This document shows, one piece after another, positions 33,581-42,900 of a DNA stretch of 64,000 nt. The notes under the pieces are model-generated. The model did no database searches. It saw only the letters and a program-made list of their open reading frames with translations, and was not told the origin of the DNA. Positions within the stretch are counted from its first letter, which is position 1. Each line of letters starts with the position of its first letter. Both the position numbers and the translations under genes were made by a program. Origin of the DNA: Clostridia bacterium (GTDB lineage: Bacteria; Bacillota; Clostridia; Oscillospirales; Acutalibacteraceae); the NCBI GenBank assembly GCA_017550625.1, contig JAFZOL010000062.1, positions 1-64,000 on the forward strand, written 5' to 3'.

Positions 33581-35158
33581 TTAATAGTTATCCGGCAGGT
33601 CGTTTTCGAGAAGGATGATCTTGCGCTTCTCGCTGCCGATGGCATAGACTTTTTTCATGGCCTCGCCGAAATCCTCGTAGATATAGAGGTCCTTTTCGGG
33701 GAAGCCCTTATCGCGCACGCCCTCGGCGATGGGGGCGGTCTGCTTTTCGCCGATCAGGAATATCTTGTCGCAGCTTTCGGCCGCCTGCCTGCCGAACTCG
33801 CGGTTGAGCTCGGCCTCTTTTTCGCCGAGCTCCACCATGCCGGGCGTGACGAGGACGCGAAGGCCGTCCATTTGCGACAGGGTGCCCAGCGCCGCGGCGC
33901 AGCCCGCGGGGTTGGAGTTGAACGCGTCGTCGATGATCGTGCAGCCGCCCTTGTCGATGAGCTGCATGCGGTGCGGCACGGCCTCGATGCGCCTGACATA
34001 AAGGCGCATCTCGTCGAGCGGCATGCCGAAGCCGTTGGCCACGGCGATGGCGCCCGTGATGTTGAGCACGTTATGTTTGCCGAGAAGCTTCGTCTCAAAG
34101 TCGGTGACGCTGCCGTCGGGGGCGTGCACCTTAAATTGCGACCCCTGCGGCGTGACCGTGAAGTCGGAGCAGCGGTAGTCGGCGTCGGCATGGAAACCGT
34201 ATTTGATGAAAACGTGTTTCGGCGGGTTTTCACGGATGCGCTCGTTATCCCAGTTGACATAGAGGCGCCCGTTTTCGGGCAGGGCATCGGCGAGCTCGTA
34301 TTTCGTTTTGATGATGTTTTCGACCGAGCCGAAGCTCTCGAGGTGCTGGTCACCGAGCGCGGTGATCACGCCGTGCTTCGGGTGGACGATATCGCACAGC
34401 TCTTTGATATCGCCGACCCATTTCGCGCCCATCTCGCACAAAAAGATCTTGTGATAGGACCTTAAGGACGCGCGCACGGTTTTCACGATACCCATGGGGG
34501 TGTTGTAGCTCTCGGGGGTGACGAGGGTGTCGGTCCACGCGCGCAGGATCGTGTAGAGATAGAACTTGACGCCGGTTTTGCCGTAGGAGCCCGTGATGCC
34601 CACCGTTTCGAGATCGGGGCAGGACGCGAGCATGCGCTTGGCCTCGAGCGTGTAGCGGAGGTTCACGCCCTTTTCCATCGGTTTATTGATGAGATTCGCA
34701 AGGAGAATAAGAACCGGCACCAGTGCGGAGCAGAGTCCCAGCGGCAGGAACGAGAGGTTTTTGTTCGCGGTGGTCAATAGCCGGATGGACACGCCGAACA
34801 GCGCCGCCTCGAGCACGAGGAAGGTGACGATCAGGCGCTTGACGCGGGCGGTGTAGACCAGCGGCTTTTTCTGCCGGCGGCCCTTGTTCGACACGATGAG
34901 GCCAAAGAGCGACACGAGCAGCGCGGCCGCGCCGAACGCCATGAGCCTGTCGTTTTTGCACAGCGCCGTGAATGAGAGCACGAGCACCGTGAGGTCGGTG
35001 AGATAGTGCCAGGCGTTTTTGCCCATCCATCTGAGATGGGTGGACGTGCGGTAGCCGTCGAGCTGGAACATGTGCAGGTTATAAACCATGCTTTTGAACA
35101 CGGCGTAGAACGACGTCAGGGCGATCGCGCCCCAGAGGAGCTGTAAATACCAAACCAT
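33581..35158 (-). CDS. MurF-like Mur ligase with N-terminal membrane domain
   Basis: This 525-residue protein has four or five hydrophobic helices in its first ~160 residues, then a Mur ligase core: ATP loop GITGSYGKTG (187-196), CEMGAKWVGDIKELCDIVHPKHGVITALGDQHLESFG, the KHNVLNITGAIAVANGFG block and a C-terminal domain with IDDAFNSNPAGCAAAL. MurF adds D-Ala-D-Ala to UDP-MurNAc-tripeptide. Core motifs and the ddl neighbour 12 bases downstream fit MurF, but the normal soluble N-terminal UDP-substrate domain is missing, replaced by membrane helices. It may instead act on a membrane-bound substrate. Confidence 0.78.
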   Translation of the reverse strand: MVWYLQLLWGAIALTSFYAVFKSMVYNLHMFQLDGYRTSTHLRWMGKNAWHYLTDLTVLVLSFTALCKNDRLMAFGAAALLVSLFGLIVSNKGRRQKKPLVYTARVKRLIVTFLVLEAALFGVSIRLLTTANKNLSFLPLGLCSALVPVLILLANLINKPMEKGVNLRYTLEAKRMLASCPDLETVGITGSYGKTGVKFYLYTILRAWTDTLVTPESYNTPMGIVKTVRASLRSYHKIFLCEMGAKWVGDIKELCDIVHPKHGVITALGDQHLESFGSVENIIKTKYELADALPENGRLYVNWDNERIRENPPKHVFIKYGFHADADYRCSDFTVTPQGSQFKVHAPDGSVTDFETKLLGKHNVLNITGAIAVANGFGMPLDEMRLYVRRIEAVPHRMQLIDKGGCTIIDDAFNSNPAGCAAALGTLSQMDGLRVLVTPGMVELGEKEAELNREFGRQAAESCDKIFLIGEKQTAPIAEGVRDKGFPEKDLYIYEDFGEAMKKVYAIGSEKRKIILLENDLPDNY

Positions 35159-35176
35159 AGCGTTTGCCTTTCGTGA

Positions 35177-35935
35177 TCAGTTGAGGTGTAAAAACGAACT
35201 TAAGATCGCGTTGTAGAGCGCGGGATTGTCAAGGAACGAGAAGTGGCCGCACCCCTCCATGCGGGCAAGGCCCGCGTCGGGGATCAGAGCCTCCATCTTT
35301 TCGGCGTCGGTGATCGGGGTGGCCGTGTCGCGCGTGCCCCAGATGAGCAGCGTAGACTGCTTGATCTCGGGCAGAAGGGGCGTGAGGTCTTCGTTGACGG
35401 AGTTGACGAGGACCTTGCGCATCAGCGGGCTCGCGGCCTGATAATCCGCCGAGCCGACCATGCCCTGCAGCTTGTTGAGAATCCCCGGAGTGTGGGTCAA
35501 CAGCTTCTTGCCCATGCCCATGACCTTTTCTTTTTTCATCTGCTCTTTCGATTTCTCGGGGCGCACGCCCGCGGAATCCACGAGGATGATCTTATCGATC
35601 TCAAACGGCAGGTCACTGCGCGAAGCGAGCTTGATGATCACGCGCCCGCCGTAGGAATGCCCGAGAAAGATGACTTTTTTGACGCCGAAGTGCGTGAGGA
35701 AGTGCGACACGAAGTCGGCGTAGTCGTCCACGTGCCAGTCCGTCGGGGGCTCGGGCGTTTCGCCGTGGCCCGGCAGGTCCATGGCGAGCACGCGGTATTT
35801 TGAGGAAACGAGCGTCGCCGAGGGGCGGAACAGCTCGATGTTCGACGCCCAGCCGTGCAGCATGACGACGGCATAGTCGCTCTTTTCGCCGAGATCGAAG
35901 TAATTGGTTTCGATGTTGTCGATCGTTACGGTCAT
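35177..35935 (-). CDS. Alpha/beta-hydrolase-fold protein
   Basis: This 252-residue cytosolic hydrolase has the oxyanion region MLHGWASN (25-32), the nucleophile elbow GHSYGG (Ser94), the acid in WGTRDTATP and the catalytic His in CGHFSFLDNP. A helical cap (about 125-180, rich in Lys and Met) covers the site. The family spans esterases, lipases and C-C hydrolases, so the substrate is unknown. AGAGGTG precedes the ATG. It sits 18 bases upstream of the Mur ligase gene and is probably cotranscribed with it. Confidence 0.88.
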   Translation of the reverse strand: MTVTIDNIETNYFDLGEKSDYAVVMLHGWASNIELFRPSATLVSSKYRVLAMDLPGHGETPEPPTDWHVDDYADFVSHFLTHFGVKKVIFLGHSYGGRVIIKLASRSDLPFEIDKIILVDSAGVRPEKSKEQMKKEKVMGMGKKLLTHTPGILNKLQGMVGSADYQAASPLMRKVLVNSVNEDLTPLLPEIKQSTLLIWGTRDTATPITDAEKMEALIPDAGLARMEGCGHFSFLDNPALYNAILSSFLHLN

Positions 35936-35999
35936 AATACACCTCTGTGGGGAAAAACTTCAATACAGGATATGGCGGGGAAACGAAAACGTGCGCGGA

Positions 36000-36350
36000 T
36001 CAGTCGGCCGTGAGCACCCCGGAGAGATCCACCTCTTCGGCGTCCGCCCACAGCTTTTCGAGGTTGTAGTTCTCGCGCTGGTCGGGAGTGAAGATGTGGA
36101 TGATGAGGTCGTAATAGTCGAGCAGGATCCAGCCCGTGGCGCGGCCTTCGACCTGACGGGGCGTGAAGCCCGCCTGTTCCATGGCGAATTCGACCTCGTC
36201 GGCGAGGCTTTTGACGTGCGTGGACGAGGTGCCGGCTGCGATCACGAAGTCGGAGGTGACGATGGTGAGGTCTTCAACTTTGAGCGCCTTGATATCCTGC
36301 GCCTTTTTCTTGTCCAGCGCCTTGACGGCGGTGAGCACCTTCTGATTCAT
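36000..36350 (-). CDS. rsfS: Ribosomal silencing factor RsfS
   Basis: RsfS binds L14 and blocks subunit joining when nutrients are short. The 116-residue protein has the family core: DIKALKVEDLTIVTSDFVIAAGTSSTHVKSLADEVEFAM, then GRATGWILLDYYDLIIHIFTPDQRENYNLEKLWADAE. Its ATG overlaps the stop of the nadD-yqeK fusion as ATGA. The nadD, yqeK, rsfS order is conserved in Bacillota; here the first two are one gene. Confidence 0.97.
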   Translation of the reverse strand: MNQKVLTAVKALDKKKAQDIKALKVEDLTIVTSDFVIAAGTSSTHVKSLADEVEFAMEQAGFTPRQVEGRATGWILLDYYDLIIHIFTPDQRENYNLEKLWADAEEVDLSGVLTAD

Positions 36351-37531
36351 AGTTCCTGTTCCTTTCTGATAGTTTGCAGTAAAACTTGATTATAACACGC
36401 TACGGTGTCGGGGTGGATGGGGCGGCCCTCCTTCGCGAGGTCTTCGATCGTGAAGCGCAGGCCCTCTTCCATGCAGAGTTCCAGAGATCCTTCGGCGCGG
36501 CGGCGCATGCCGTCGGCGCCCGGATAGTCGCGGTCGTCGGAGATGAAGTCAGCGACGAAGAGTATTTTTTCGAGCGGCGTCATATCCGTTTTGCCGGTGG
36601 TGTGGTAACGGATCGCGGAGACGATCTCATCGCCGGGGTCGTAAACGCGCTTGGCGTAGTCGGCGCCGGTGATCGCGTGGTGGAGCTTTTTAAGGCGGCG
36701 CTCCATGTCCGTTGCGCAGACGCCGTGCCCGTCCATATAGGCGAGGCCCTCTTTGCGGGAGAGCTCTTTCGTTGCGTCGTGCAGCACGCCCGCGATATAA
36801 GCGGATTTGGGGTCGCCGCAGTACCGGAGCGCCAGACGCCGCGCCGCGTCCGCCACGCACATCGAATGGAAAAAGCGGAATTCCGACAGGCGGGACTTTA
36901 CGTCGGCGATCATGCGAACGATCTCATCATCGAGGTAGAGCCCGCGGCGGTAGATCGCCGTTTCGACGGCGGGCGGCACGAGGGCCGAGACGTCGGCGAA
37001 CGCGCCGACGGCGGCGCGCACCTCGGTGGAGCTGACCGGGAAGGGCTCGAACGCGAGCGCTTTTGACCGCGCGGCGATCTCGGGATGGGCGGCGAAATAC
37101 GCGGCGAAGCCGCCGTCGCCCTCGTCCGTTTCGCGGCGCACCGCCACGAGCGTAGCGAACGAGAGGATCTCGCGATAATCGCGCCATTTATGGAACTGCA
37201 AGAGCTGGTCCTCGCCCACGACGAAGCAGAGCTCGTCGCCCGGGTATTGCGACGCGAAGGCGCGCACGGTGTCGATCCAATAGCTGACGCCCCCCTTTTC
37301 GATCTCGATATCCGAGACCTCGATCTTTTCATCGGGCAGGGCGAGGCGGCAGAGTTCCAACCTATCGGCGTCAGACGCCCCGGCGGGCGCCCCCGTTTTG
37401 AACGGAGACACGGCGGCGGGGACCACGATCAGCCGGTCGAGCGCGAGGGCGTCGACGAGAAACCGGGCGAGCCTGACGTGGCCGGTATGGATGGGGTCAA
37501 AGCTGCCCCCGAACAGTCCGATGCGTTTCAT
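36347..37531 (-). CDS. nadD: Fusion of nicotinate-nucleotide adenylyltransferase (NadD) and YqeK HD-domain phosphohydrolase
   Basis: Residues 1 to about 198 are NadD, which makes deamido-NAD from nicotinate mononucleotide: FGGSFDPIHTGHVR (H15, H18) and the ISSTEVR-type PVSSTEVRAAV. Residues about 203-394 are a YqeK-type HD domain with H222, HD at 251-252, HH at 284-285 and a final D in VADFISDDRDYPG. B. subtilis YqeK is reported to be a symmetrical Ap4A hydrolase. The two are usually separate adjacent genes; here the frame runs through without a stop. The start overlaps the yhbY stop as ATGA. Confidence 0.93.
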   Translation of the reverse strand: MKRIGLFGGSFDPIHTGHVRLARFLVDALALDRLIVVPAAVSPFKTGAPAGASDADRLELCRLALPDEKIEVSDIEIEKGGVSYWIDTVRAFASQYPGDELCFVVGEDQLLQFHKWRDYREILSFATLVAVRRETDEGDGGFAAYFAAHPEIAARSKALAFEPFPVSSTEVRAAVGAFADVSALVPPAVETAIYRRGLYLDDEIVRMIADVKSRLSEFRFFHSMCVADAARRLALRYCGDPKSAYIAGVLHDATKELSRKEGLAYMDGHGVCATDMERRLKKLHHAITGADYAKRVYDPGDEIVSAIRYHTTGKTDMTPLEKILFVADFISDDRDYPGADGMRRRAEGSLELCMEEGLRFTIEDLAKEGRPIHPDTVACYNQVLLQTIRKEQEL

Positions 37532-37932
37532 TCGTCCCTCTTTTTGCGCACGATGAGCTTGCTTCTGCCCTTTTTATCCTCAAAGGGCGATTTCTTTTTA
37601 TACGGCCTTTGATAGACCTTTTCGGTGGAGGTGTTCTTCACCGGCTTTTTCTTCGGCTGATGGAGGTCGGGGTTCAGGCGGTACAGCACCATGACCCCGC
37701 CGATGACCTGCACCACCTCGGCGTGCGTGGCCGCGGCGAGCGCCTCGGCCGCCTCGCGGGGCGTGAGGGGCGAGGTCTCGGTGAGCACCTTCAGCTTTAT
37801 AAGCTCGCGGGCGCGGAGCGCGTCGTCGGTCTGGGTGATGAGCTCGTCGCTCATGCCGCCCTTACCGACCTGAAACAGCGGCTCGAGGCCGTTGGCCCTG
37901 GCGCGCAGTGCCGCGCGTTCTTTACTCGTCAT
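37528..37932 (-). CDS. yhbY: YhbY/CRS1-type RNA-binding protein
   Basis: This 134-residue protein carries the CRM RNA-binding domain found in pre-50S-associated YhbY. It begins SKERAALRARANGLEPLFQVGKGGMSDELI, then IKLKVLTETSPLTPREAAEALAAATHAEVVQVIGGVMVLYR, with the GKGG loop intact. The C-terminal ~40 residues are a very basic tail (KKKPVKNTS, RPYKKKSPFEDKKGRSKLIVRKKRD) longer than usual, likely for rRNA contact. AAGGAG 6 bases upstream selects the ATG at 37932 over an in-frame GTG at 37953. It overlaps nadD and follows rdgB. Confidence 0.94.
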   Translation of the reverse strand: MTSKERAALRARANGLEPLFQVGKGGMSDELITQTDDALRARELIKLKVLTETSPLTPREAAEALAAATHAEVVQVIGGVMVLYRLNPDLHQPKKKPVKNTSTEKVYQRPYKKKSPFEDKKGRSKLIVRKKRDE

Positions 37933-37949
37933 AGGGTTCTCCTTTATGT

Positions 37950-38537
37950 TCACAGATATTTTTTCAGTTCTTCTTTCAAGGCCCGCAGGGCGTTGCCGCG
38001 GTGCGAGATCGCGTCCTTTTCTTCGGCGGTGAGCTCGGCGAACGATTTATCGCCCACGTAGAAGATGGGATCGTAGCCGAAGCCGTTGTTCCCCTTCGGG
38101 GCGAAGCCGATCTTGCCCTCGCACGTGCCGCGCACGGTGAAGCGCGTGCCGTCGGGGAACACGCAGGCGGCGACGGACACGAAGCGGGCGGTGCGCTTTT
38201 CTTCGGGGACGTCCCGCATCATTTCGACGAGCTTCGCGATCTTTTCGGGATAGGGGGTGTCTTCGCCGAGAAAGCGGGCCGAATAGACCCCGGGCGCGCC
38301 GTCGAGGGCGTCGATGCACAGCCCCGAGTCGTCGGCGATGCAGGGCATCATGGAGTCCACACACCCGGAGACCGCCTTTTTGAGGGCGTTTTCTTCGAAC
38401 GTTTTTCCGGTCTCTTCGACCTCATGCAGGATGACGCCGCACTCGAAATCGAGATAGACGTGCACGCCGAGCGGCAGGAGGATGCGCGTGAGCTCCTCGC
38501 GTTTTTTCATATTATGCGTGGCGACCAAAAAGTCCAA
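37950..38537 (-). CDS. rdgB: XTP/dITP diphosphatase (RdgB/HAM1 family)
   Basis: It hydrolyses non-canonical purine triphosphates (XTP, dITP, ITP) and so keeps them out of DNA and RNA. The 195-residue protein starts [16 protein letters not shown], the family ATxNxxK motif, and has FEENALKKA, IADDSGLCIDALDGAPGVYSARF, GFGYDPIF and SHRGNALRAL. The conserved start forces a TTG codon at 38537, which overlaps the ftsY end by 26 bases; an AGAAGGGG site lies 5 bases upstream. It is followed by yhbY. Confidence 0.95.
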   Translation of the reverse strand: MDFLVATHNMKKREELTRILLPLGVHVYLDFECGVILHEVEETGKTFEENALKKAVSGCVDSMMPCIADDSGLCIDALDGAPGVYSARFLGEDTPYPEKIAKLVEMMRDVPEEKRTARFVSVAACVFPDGTRFTVRGTCEGKIGFAPKGNNGFGYDPIFYVGDKSFAELTAEEKDAISHRGNALRALKEELKKYL

Positions 38538-39987
38538 ACAGACCCCTTCTCTCTTTCTTTTTCGGTTCTTCAGCGGGCGCCGCGGGCGCGGGTTCCGCCA
38601 CGGGCTCGAAGGGCTCGGGCTCGTCGGCGGGGACGGTAGCGGCGGGTTCTTCCGTCACGGGCGCTTCGGCGGGCGCGGGGGCGGCAGGCTCCTCAATATA
38701 GGGCCAGGCGACCGGCTCTTCGTTCAGCGGCTGCGGTTCATCTGCATGCTGAGCTTCACTCTCGACGCGCTCTTGCCATTCGCCCTCAGCTTCGAGATCT
38801 GCTTCGCCGTATGCTTCTTCTGCTTCATAAGGCGCTTGCGCTGTCTCTTCGGGAGCAGGCTCGTTCGCTTGTCCCGCGTCATCTCCGCTTTGAGCTGATT
38901 CTTCTTCTGCGTCGCCTTCGTCTTCACCAAGTCCGCCGAAAGCCGCTCCAAGCGCTTCGGCAAACTCCCGCAGTCCGTCTTCTTCCGCGTCCTCTTCGAC
39001 GGGAACAAAGTTCTGATATTCTTCGCTGTTAACAAGTCCTTCCAGGGAATTTTCATCTTTATCCTCCTGACTGCCGTCTGATTCCACGAACAGGCTCTTT
39101 GCGAACGCCGCGGGGTCGAAGGGCTGCAGATCGTCGAGCCCCTCGCCCACGCCGATGAATTTGACCGGGATCTTCAGGTCGTTTTTGATCGAGAGCACCA
39201 CGCCGCCGCGGGCGGTGCCGTCTAATTTCGTGAGCACGATGCCGGTGAGCTCCGCCACGTTCATGAACTCACGCGCCTGGTTCACGGCGTTCTGCCCCGT
39301 GGTGGCGTCGAGCACCAGAAGGACCTCGCGGTCGGCGTAGGGCAGCTCGCGGTCCATCACGCGGTAGATCTTGCCGAGCTCGTCCATCAGGTGCTTTTTG
39401 TTGTGCAGGCGGCCCGCGGTGTCGCAGATGATGATGTCGCAGTCGCGCGCGATGCCGGCCTGGATGGTGTCGTAGACCACGGCGGCGGGGTCGGCGCCCT
39501 CTTTGTGCTTGATGATGTCCACGCCCGCGCGCTTTGCCCACACGTCGAGCTGGTCGATGGCGGCGGCGCGGAAGGTGTCGGCCGCGGCGAGGATGACCTT
39601 TTTGCCCTGCGATTTGTACATCGCCGCCATTTTGCCGATCGTGGTGGTCTTGCCCGCGCCGTTCACGCCGATCACGAGGATGACCGAGGGGATCGTGATG
39701 AGGCCCATGTCCTCGCCGCCTTCCAACAGGTCGGCGATGATGTTCTGGAGCTCTTGTTTGACTTCGCTCGTCTTCTTGATCTTTTCGCTCGCGACGCGCT
39801 TTTTGAGCTCCTCGACGACGGCGACGGCTGTGTTCACGCCCACGTCGCCCATCACGAGGATCTCTTCAAGCTCGGTGTAGAGGTCCTCCTCGAACGAGTC
39901 GAACGCGTCGAGCATGTCGTCGATGGCGCCGGCCATCTTATTGCGGGTCTTGGAAAGCCCGAAGTTGATCTTTTTGAATATCGCCAT
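38512..39987 (-). CDS. ftsY: Signal recognition particle receptor FtsY with C-terminal acidic tail
   Basis: FtsY docks SRP-ribosome complexes at the membrane. Residues 1-302 are a complete NG GTPase: [14 protein letters not shown] (107-120), [20 protein letters not shown] (189-196) and [10 protein letters not shown] (253-262). The remaining ~189 residues are an acidic, Pro/Ala/Glu-rich tail ending in [16 protein letters not shown] (476-491), a basic amphipathic stretch. In E. coli the acidic domain and lipid-binding helix precede the NG domain; here the order is reversed. Codon use in the tail's first part (38720-39060) is visibly less G/C-biased than the core. The gene follows smc. Confidence 0.95.
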   Translation of the reverse strand: MAIFKKINFGLSKTRNKMAGAIDDMLDAFDSFEEDLYTELEEILVMGDVGVNTAVAVVEELKKRVASEKIKKTSEVKQELQNIIADLLEGGEDMGLITIPSVILVIGVNGAGKTTTIGKMAAMYKSQGKKVILAAADTFRAAAIDQLDVWAKRAGVDIIKHKEGADPAAVVYDTIQAGIARDCDIIICDTAGRLHNKKHLMDELGKIYRVMDRELPYADREVLLVLDATTGQNAVNQAREFMNVAELTGIVLTKLDGTARGGVVLSIKNDLKIPVKFIGVGEGLDDLQPFDPAAFAKSLFVESDGSQEDKDENSLEGLVNSEEYQNFVPVEEDAEEDGLREFAEALGAAFGGLGEDEGDAEEESAQSGDDAGQANEPAPEETAQAPYEAEEAYGEADLEAEGEWQERVESEAQHADEPQPLNEEPVAWPYIEEPAAPAPAEAPVTEEPAATVPADEPEPFEPVAEPAPAAPAEEPKKKERRGLFGLFGRHA

Positions 39988-39999
39988 ACGTTTTCTCCC

Positions 40000-42900
40000 T
40001 TATTCGTCGAGATGCAGCTCGGCGACCATTTCGGCGGTGCGCAGCTCCAAAAGCTTTGACACGCCGTGCTCCTGCATGGTCACGCCGTAGAGGATATCCG
40101 CCTCCTCCATGGTGCCGCGGCGGTGGGTGATCAGAATGAACTGGATGTTGTCGGTCATCGAGCGCACGTACTGGGCGTAGCGCACGACGTTGACGTCGTC
40201 GAGCGCGGCCTCGACCTCGTCGAACACGCAGAAGGGCGCGGGACGGACCTTGAGGATCGCGAACAGCAGGGCGACCGCCGTGAGGCCCTTTTCGCCGCCC
40301 GAGAGCAGCGAGAGATTGCGCACGTTCTTGCCCGGGGGCTGCGCGCGGATCGTGATGCCGCACTCGAGGATGTCGTTTTCGTCCTCAAGCACGAGCGAGG
40401 CCTCGCCCCCGCCGAACAGCTCGGTGAACGTGGTGCGGAAATGCCCGTTGATCGCGTCGAACCGCTCGCGGAACAGCTCCGCCATTTTGCCGGTGAGCTC
40501 TTCGATCATGCGCGTGAGCTCTTTTTTGCTCTTTTCAACGTCCTCGACCTGCGCGCTCAGGAAATCGTAGCGGGCCGAGACCTCTTTATACTCGTCGATC
40601 GCCGCGACGTTGACGTTGCCGAGCGCCTTGATCGCGGCGCGCAGCTCCGACAGGCGGCTTCTCGCCGCGGTGGGGTTCTCGGTGGGCTCGGCGATCTCGG
40701 CGGCCTCGCGCCGGGTGAGGCTGTATTCCTCATAAAGCCGGCGCTCGGTATCCTCCTGCTCCTTGACGAGGGCGTTGCGGCGCTCCTCGAGCCGGACGAG
40801 CTCGCCGGACAGCTTTTCGCGCTCTTCGTTTTTCTGCTTTTCGAGCAGGCGGCCGTCGGACGCTGTCTTTTCGGCCTCGGTGCGCTTTTCGATGAGCTTT
40901 TGCACCGACTCGGCGTTTTCGGCGATCTTTTCGCGAAGATTCGCCGCGCGTTTTTTGGAGTCTTCAAGCGACGAAACAAGCTCTTTGCCGTGCGCCTCGG
41001 CCCCGGCGATCTCGGCGCGCAGGCGCTCTTTCGTTTCGCCGACCTCGGCGTCGCGGCGGGAGAGCTCCTCAAGCTGGTCGGTCTTGCCGCGCTTTTCGCC
41101 GAGCAGCGCCACGGTTTTCACGTTCACGGCGCCGATCTCTTCGTTGAGGCGTTCGCGGTCGGAAACGAGGTCGTCGTGCCCGCCGGAGAGGTCGGAGATC
41201 GCCTTTTCGCGCAGGGCGCGGTCCTTTTCGAGTTCGGCGAGCTTTTCGTCGGCAAGGCTCACGACGTCGGTGAAGTTTTTGAGGCGCTCTTCGGCGGCGT
41301 CGCGCTCGCGCGCCAGTTCCTCGAGGGCGCGGGCGTTTTCTTCGATGAGGGAGTCGGTCACGCTCTTCGCGGAGAGCGCGGCGCTTTTTTCTTCGGTGGC
41401 GCGCAGGATATCCGCCTCGAGGCCGCCGGTTTCGGCGCGCCGGCGCGAGAGCGCCTCGGTGTCCGTTTTGAGGGCGGCGGCGGCGACGGCGAGCTTGTCC
41501 TGGAGTTTGGCCTCGTCCTTTTCGAGGCTCTGCGCCTCGGCGCGGCGGGTGAAAAAGCCCGCGGACGAGATCTTGGAGCCGCCGGTCATGGAGCCGCCGG
41601 CGTTGATGACCTGGCCGTCGAGCGTGACGATGCGGAAGCGGTAGCCGTAGGCCTTGGCGATGGGCAGCGCCGTGTCGAGATCCTCGCACACGGCCACGCG
41701 CCCAAGAAGCGAGCGCACGACGCCCTCGTATTCGGCGTCGTATTTCACAAGGTCGGAGGCGACGCCGACGAAGCCGAAGCGGTCCTCAAGGCCCTTTTCG
41801 TCGAGATATTTGCCCTTCACCGCGCTCAGCGGCAGGAAGGTGGCGCGCCCGGCGTTGGCGTTTTTGAGATAGGCGATCGCCTTTTTGGCGTCGTTTTCGG
41901 TCTCGGTGACGATATCCTGCACCGCGTTGCCGAGGGCCGTTTCGATGGCGGTGGTATATTCGGCGTCCACCTCGATGAGCTGGAACAGCGTGCCGCGGAT
42001 GCCCTTTAAGGTGCCGTGGCTCTTTTCGCGCATCACGACCTTGACCGCGCCGCCGTAGCCCTCCATGTTCTTTTCGGTGTCGCGCAGGAATTTAAGGCGC
42101 GACTGCATGGACAGGAGCTTGAGGCGCTCGTTTTCGTAGGCGGTCTTCTTTTCTTCGAGCTTGCGCTCGCTCGTCTGGAGCTTGAGCGCGAAGCCCGCCT
42201 TCATGTTCATCATTTCGGAGATCCGGTCGGAGAGCTCTTTGAGGCGCGCGTTTTCGGAAGAAAGGCGGTCGGTGAGCTCTTTGCCGTTTTCGCGGCGTTT
42301 TTCGGCGGCCGCCCCGACCTCGCCGAGGCGGGAGCGGATCTCTTCGGTATACGACAGCGCCGCCTGCCGCTCGATGCCGACGCGCGAGATCTCGGCCGTG
42401 ACGGCGGCGAGCGCTTCGTTCGCGCGGGCGGATTCTTCGGAATATTCTTCGTCGCGGCTCTTGAGGGAGCCGAGGCGCGCCGTGAGGCCGTCGAGCTCTT
42501 TTTCGGCGGCGGAGATCGCCGCGTCGAGCTCGGCAACGCGCGCCAAGATCGCCTGCCGGTCGGTCTCGGTCTGGCTCAGAACGCCGTCCTGCATCGCGAT
42601 CTCGCGCGTGAGGCGTTCGACGGTCTCGGCGTTATGTTGGATCGAGGTTTCGGTGACGGCCGTTTCGGCGTCGAGGGCGGAAACTTCGTCCTCGAGGGCG
42701 GCGGAATCTGCGCGCACGGCCTCCATGCGGACGTTCAGTTCCCGGATCTTTTCGCCCGCGCCCTCGATCTCTTCGTTGAGACGCTCGAGGGCTGCGCCGG
42801 TCTCGTCATACTGCGCCTTGGCGACGTCGAGCTTGCCCGCCTGCTCGCGGATCTTTTCGGCGGAGGTCTCGAGGATCCTGAGCCACAGGCCGATCTCGAG

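Noticed and set aside
38811..39056. Other-frame peptides within the ftsY tail, raised as a possible frameshift
   Set aside because: The acidic frame continues unbroken from the GTPase domain to a basic end that overlaps rdgB, and the alternative frames carry no motif; a frameshift remains only a check to run.
40066..42009. 647-codon plus-strand open frame opposite smc
   Set aside because: Antisense shadow of the SMC coiled coil; no translation signals or domains.
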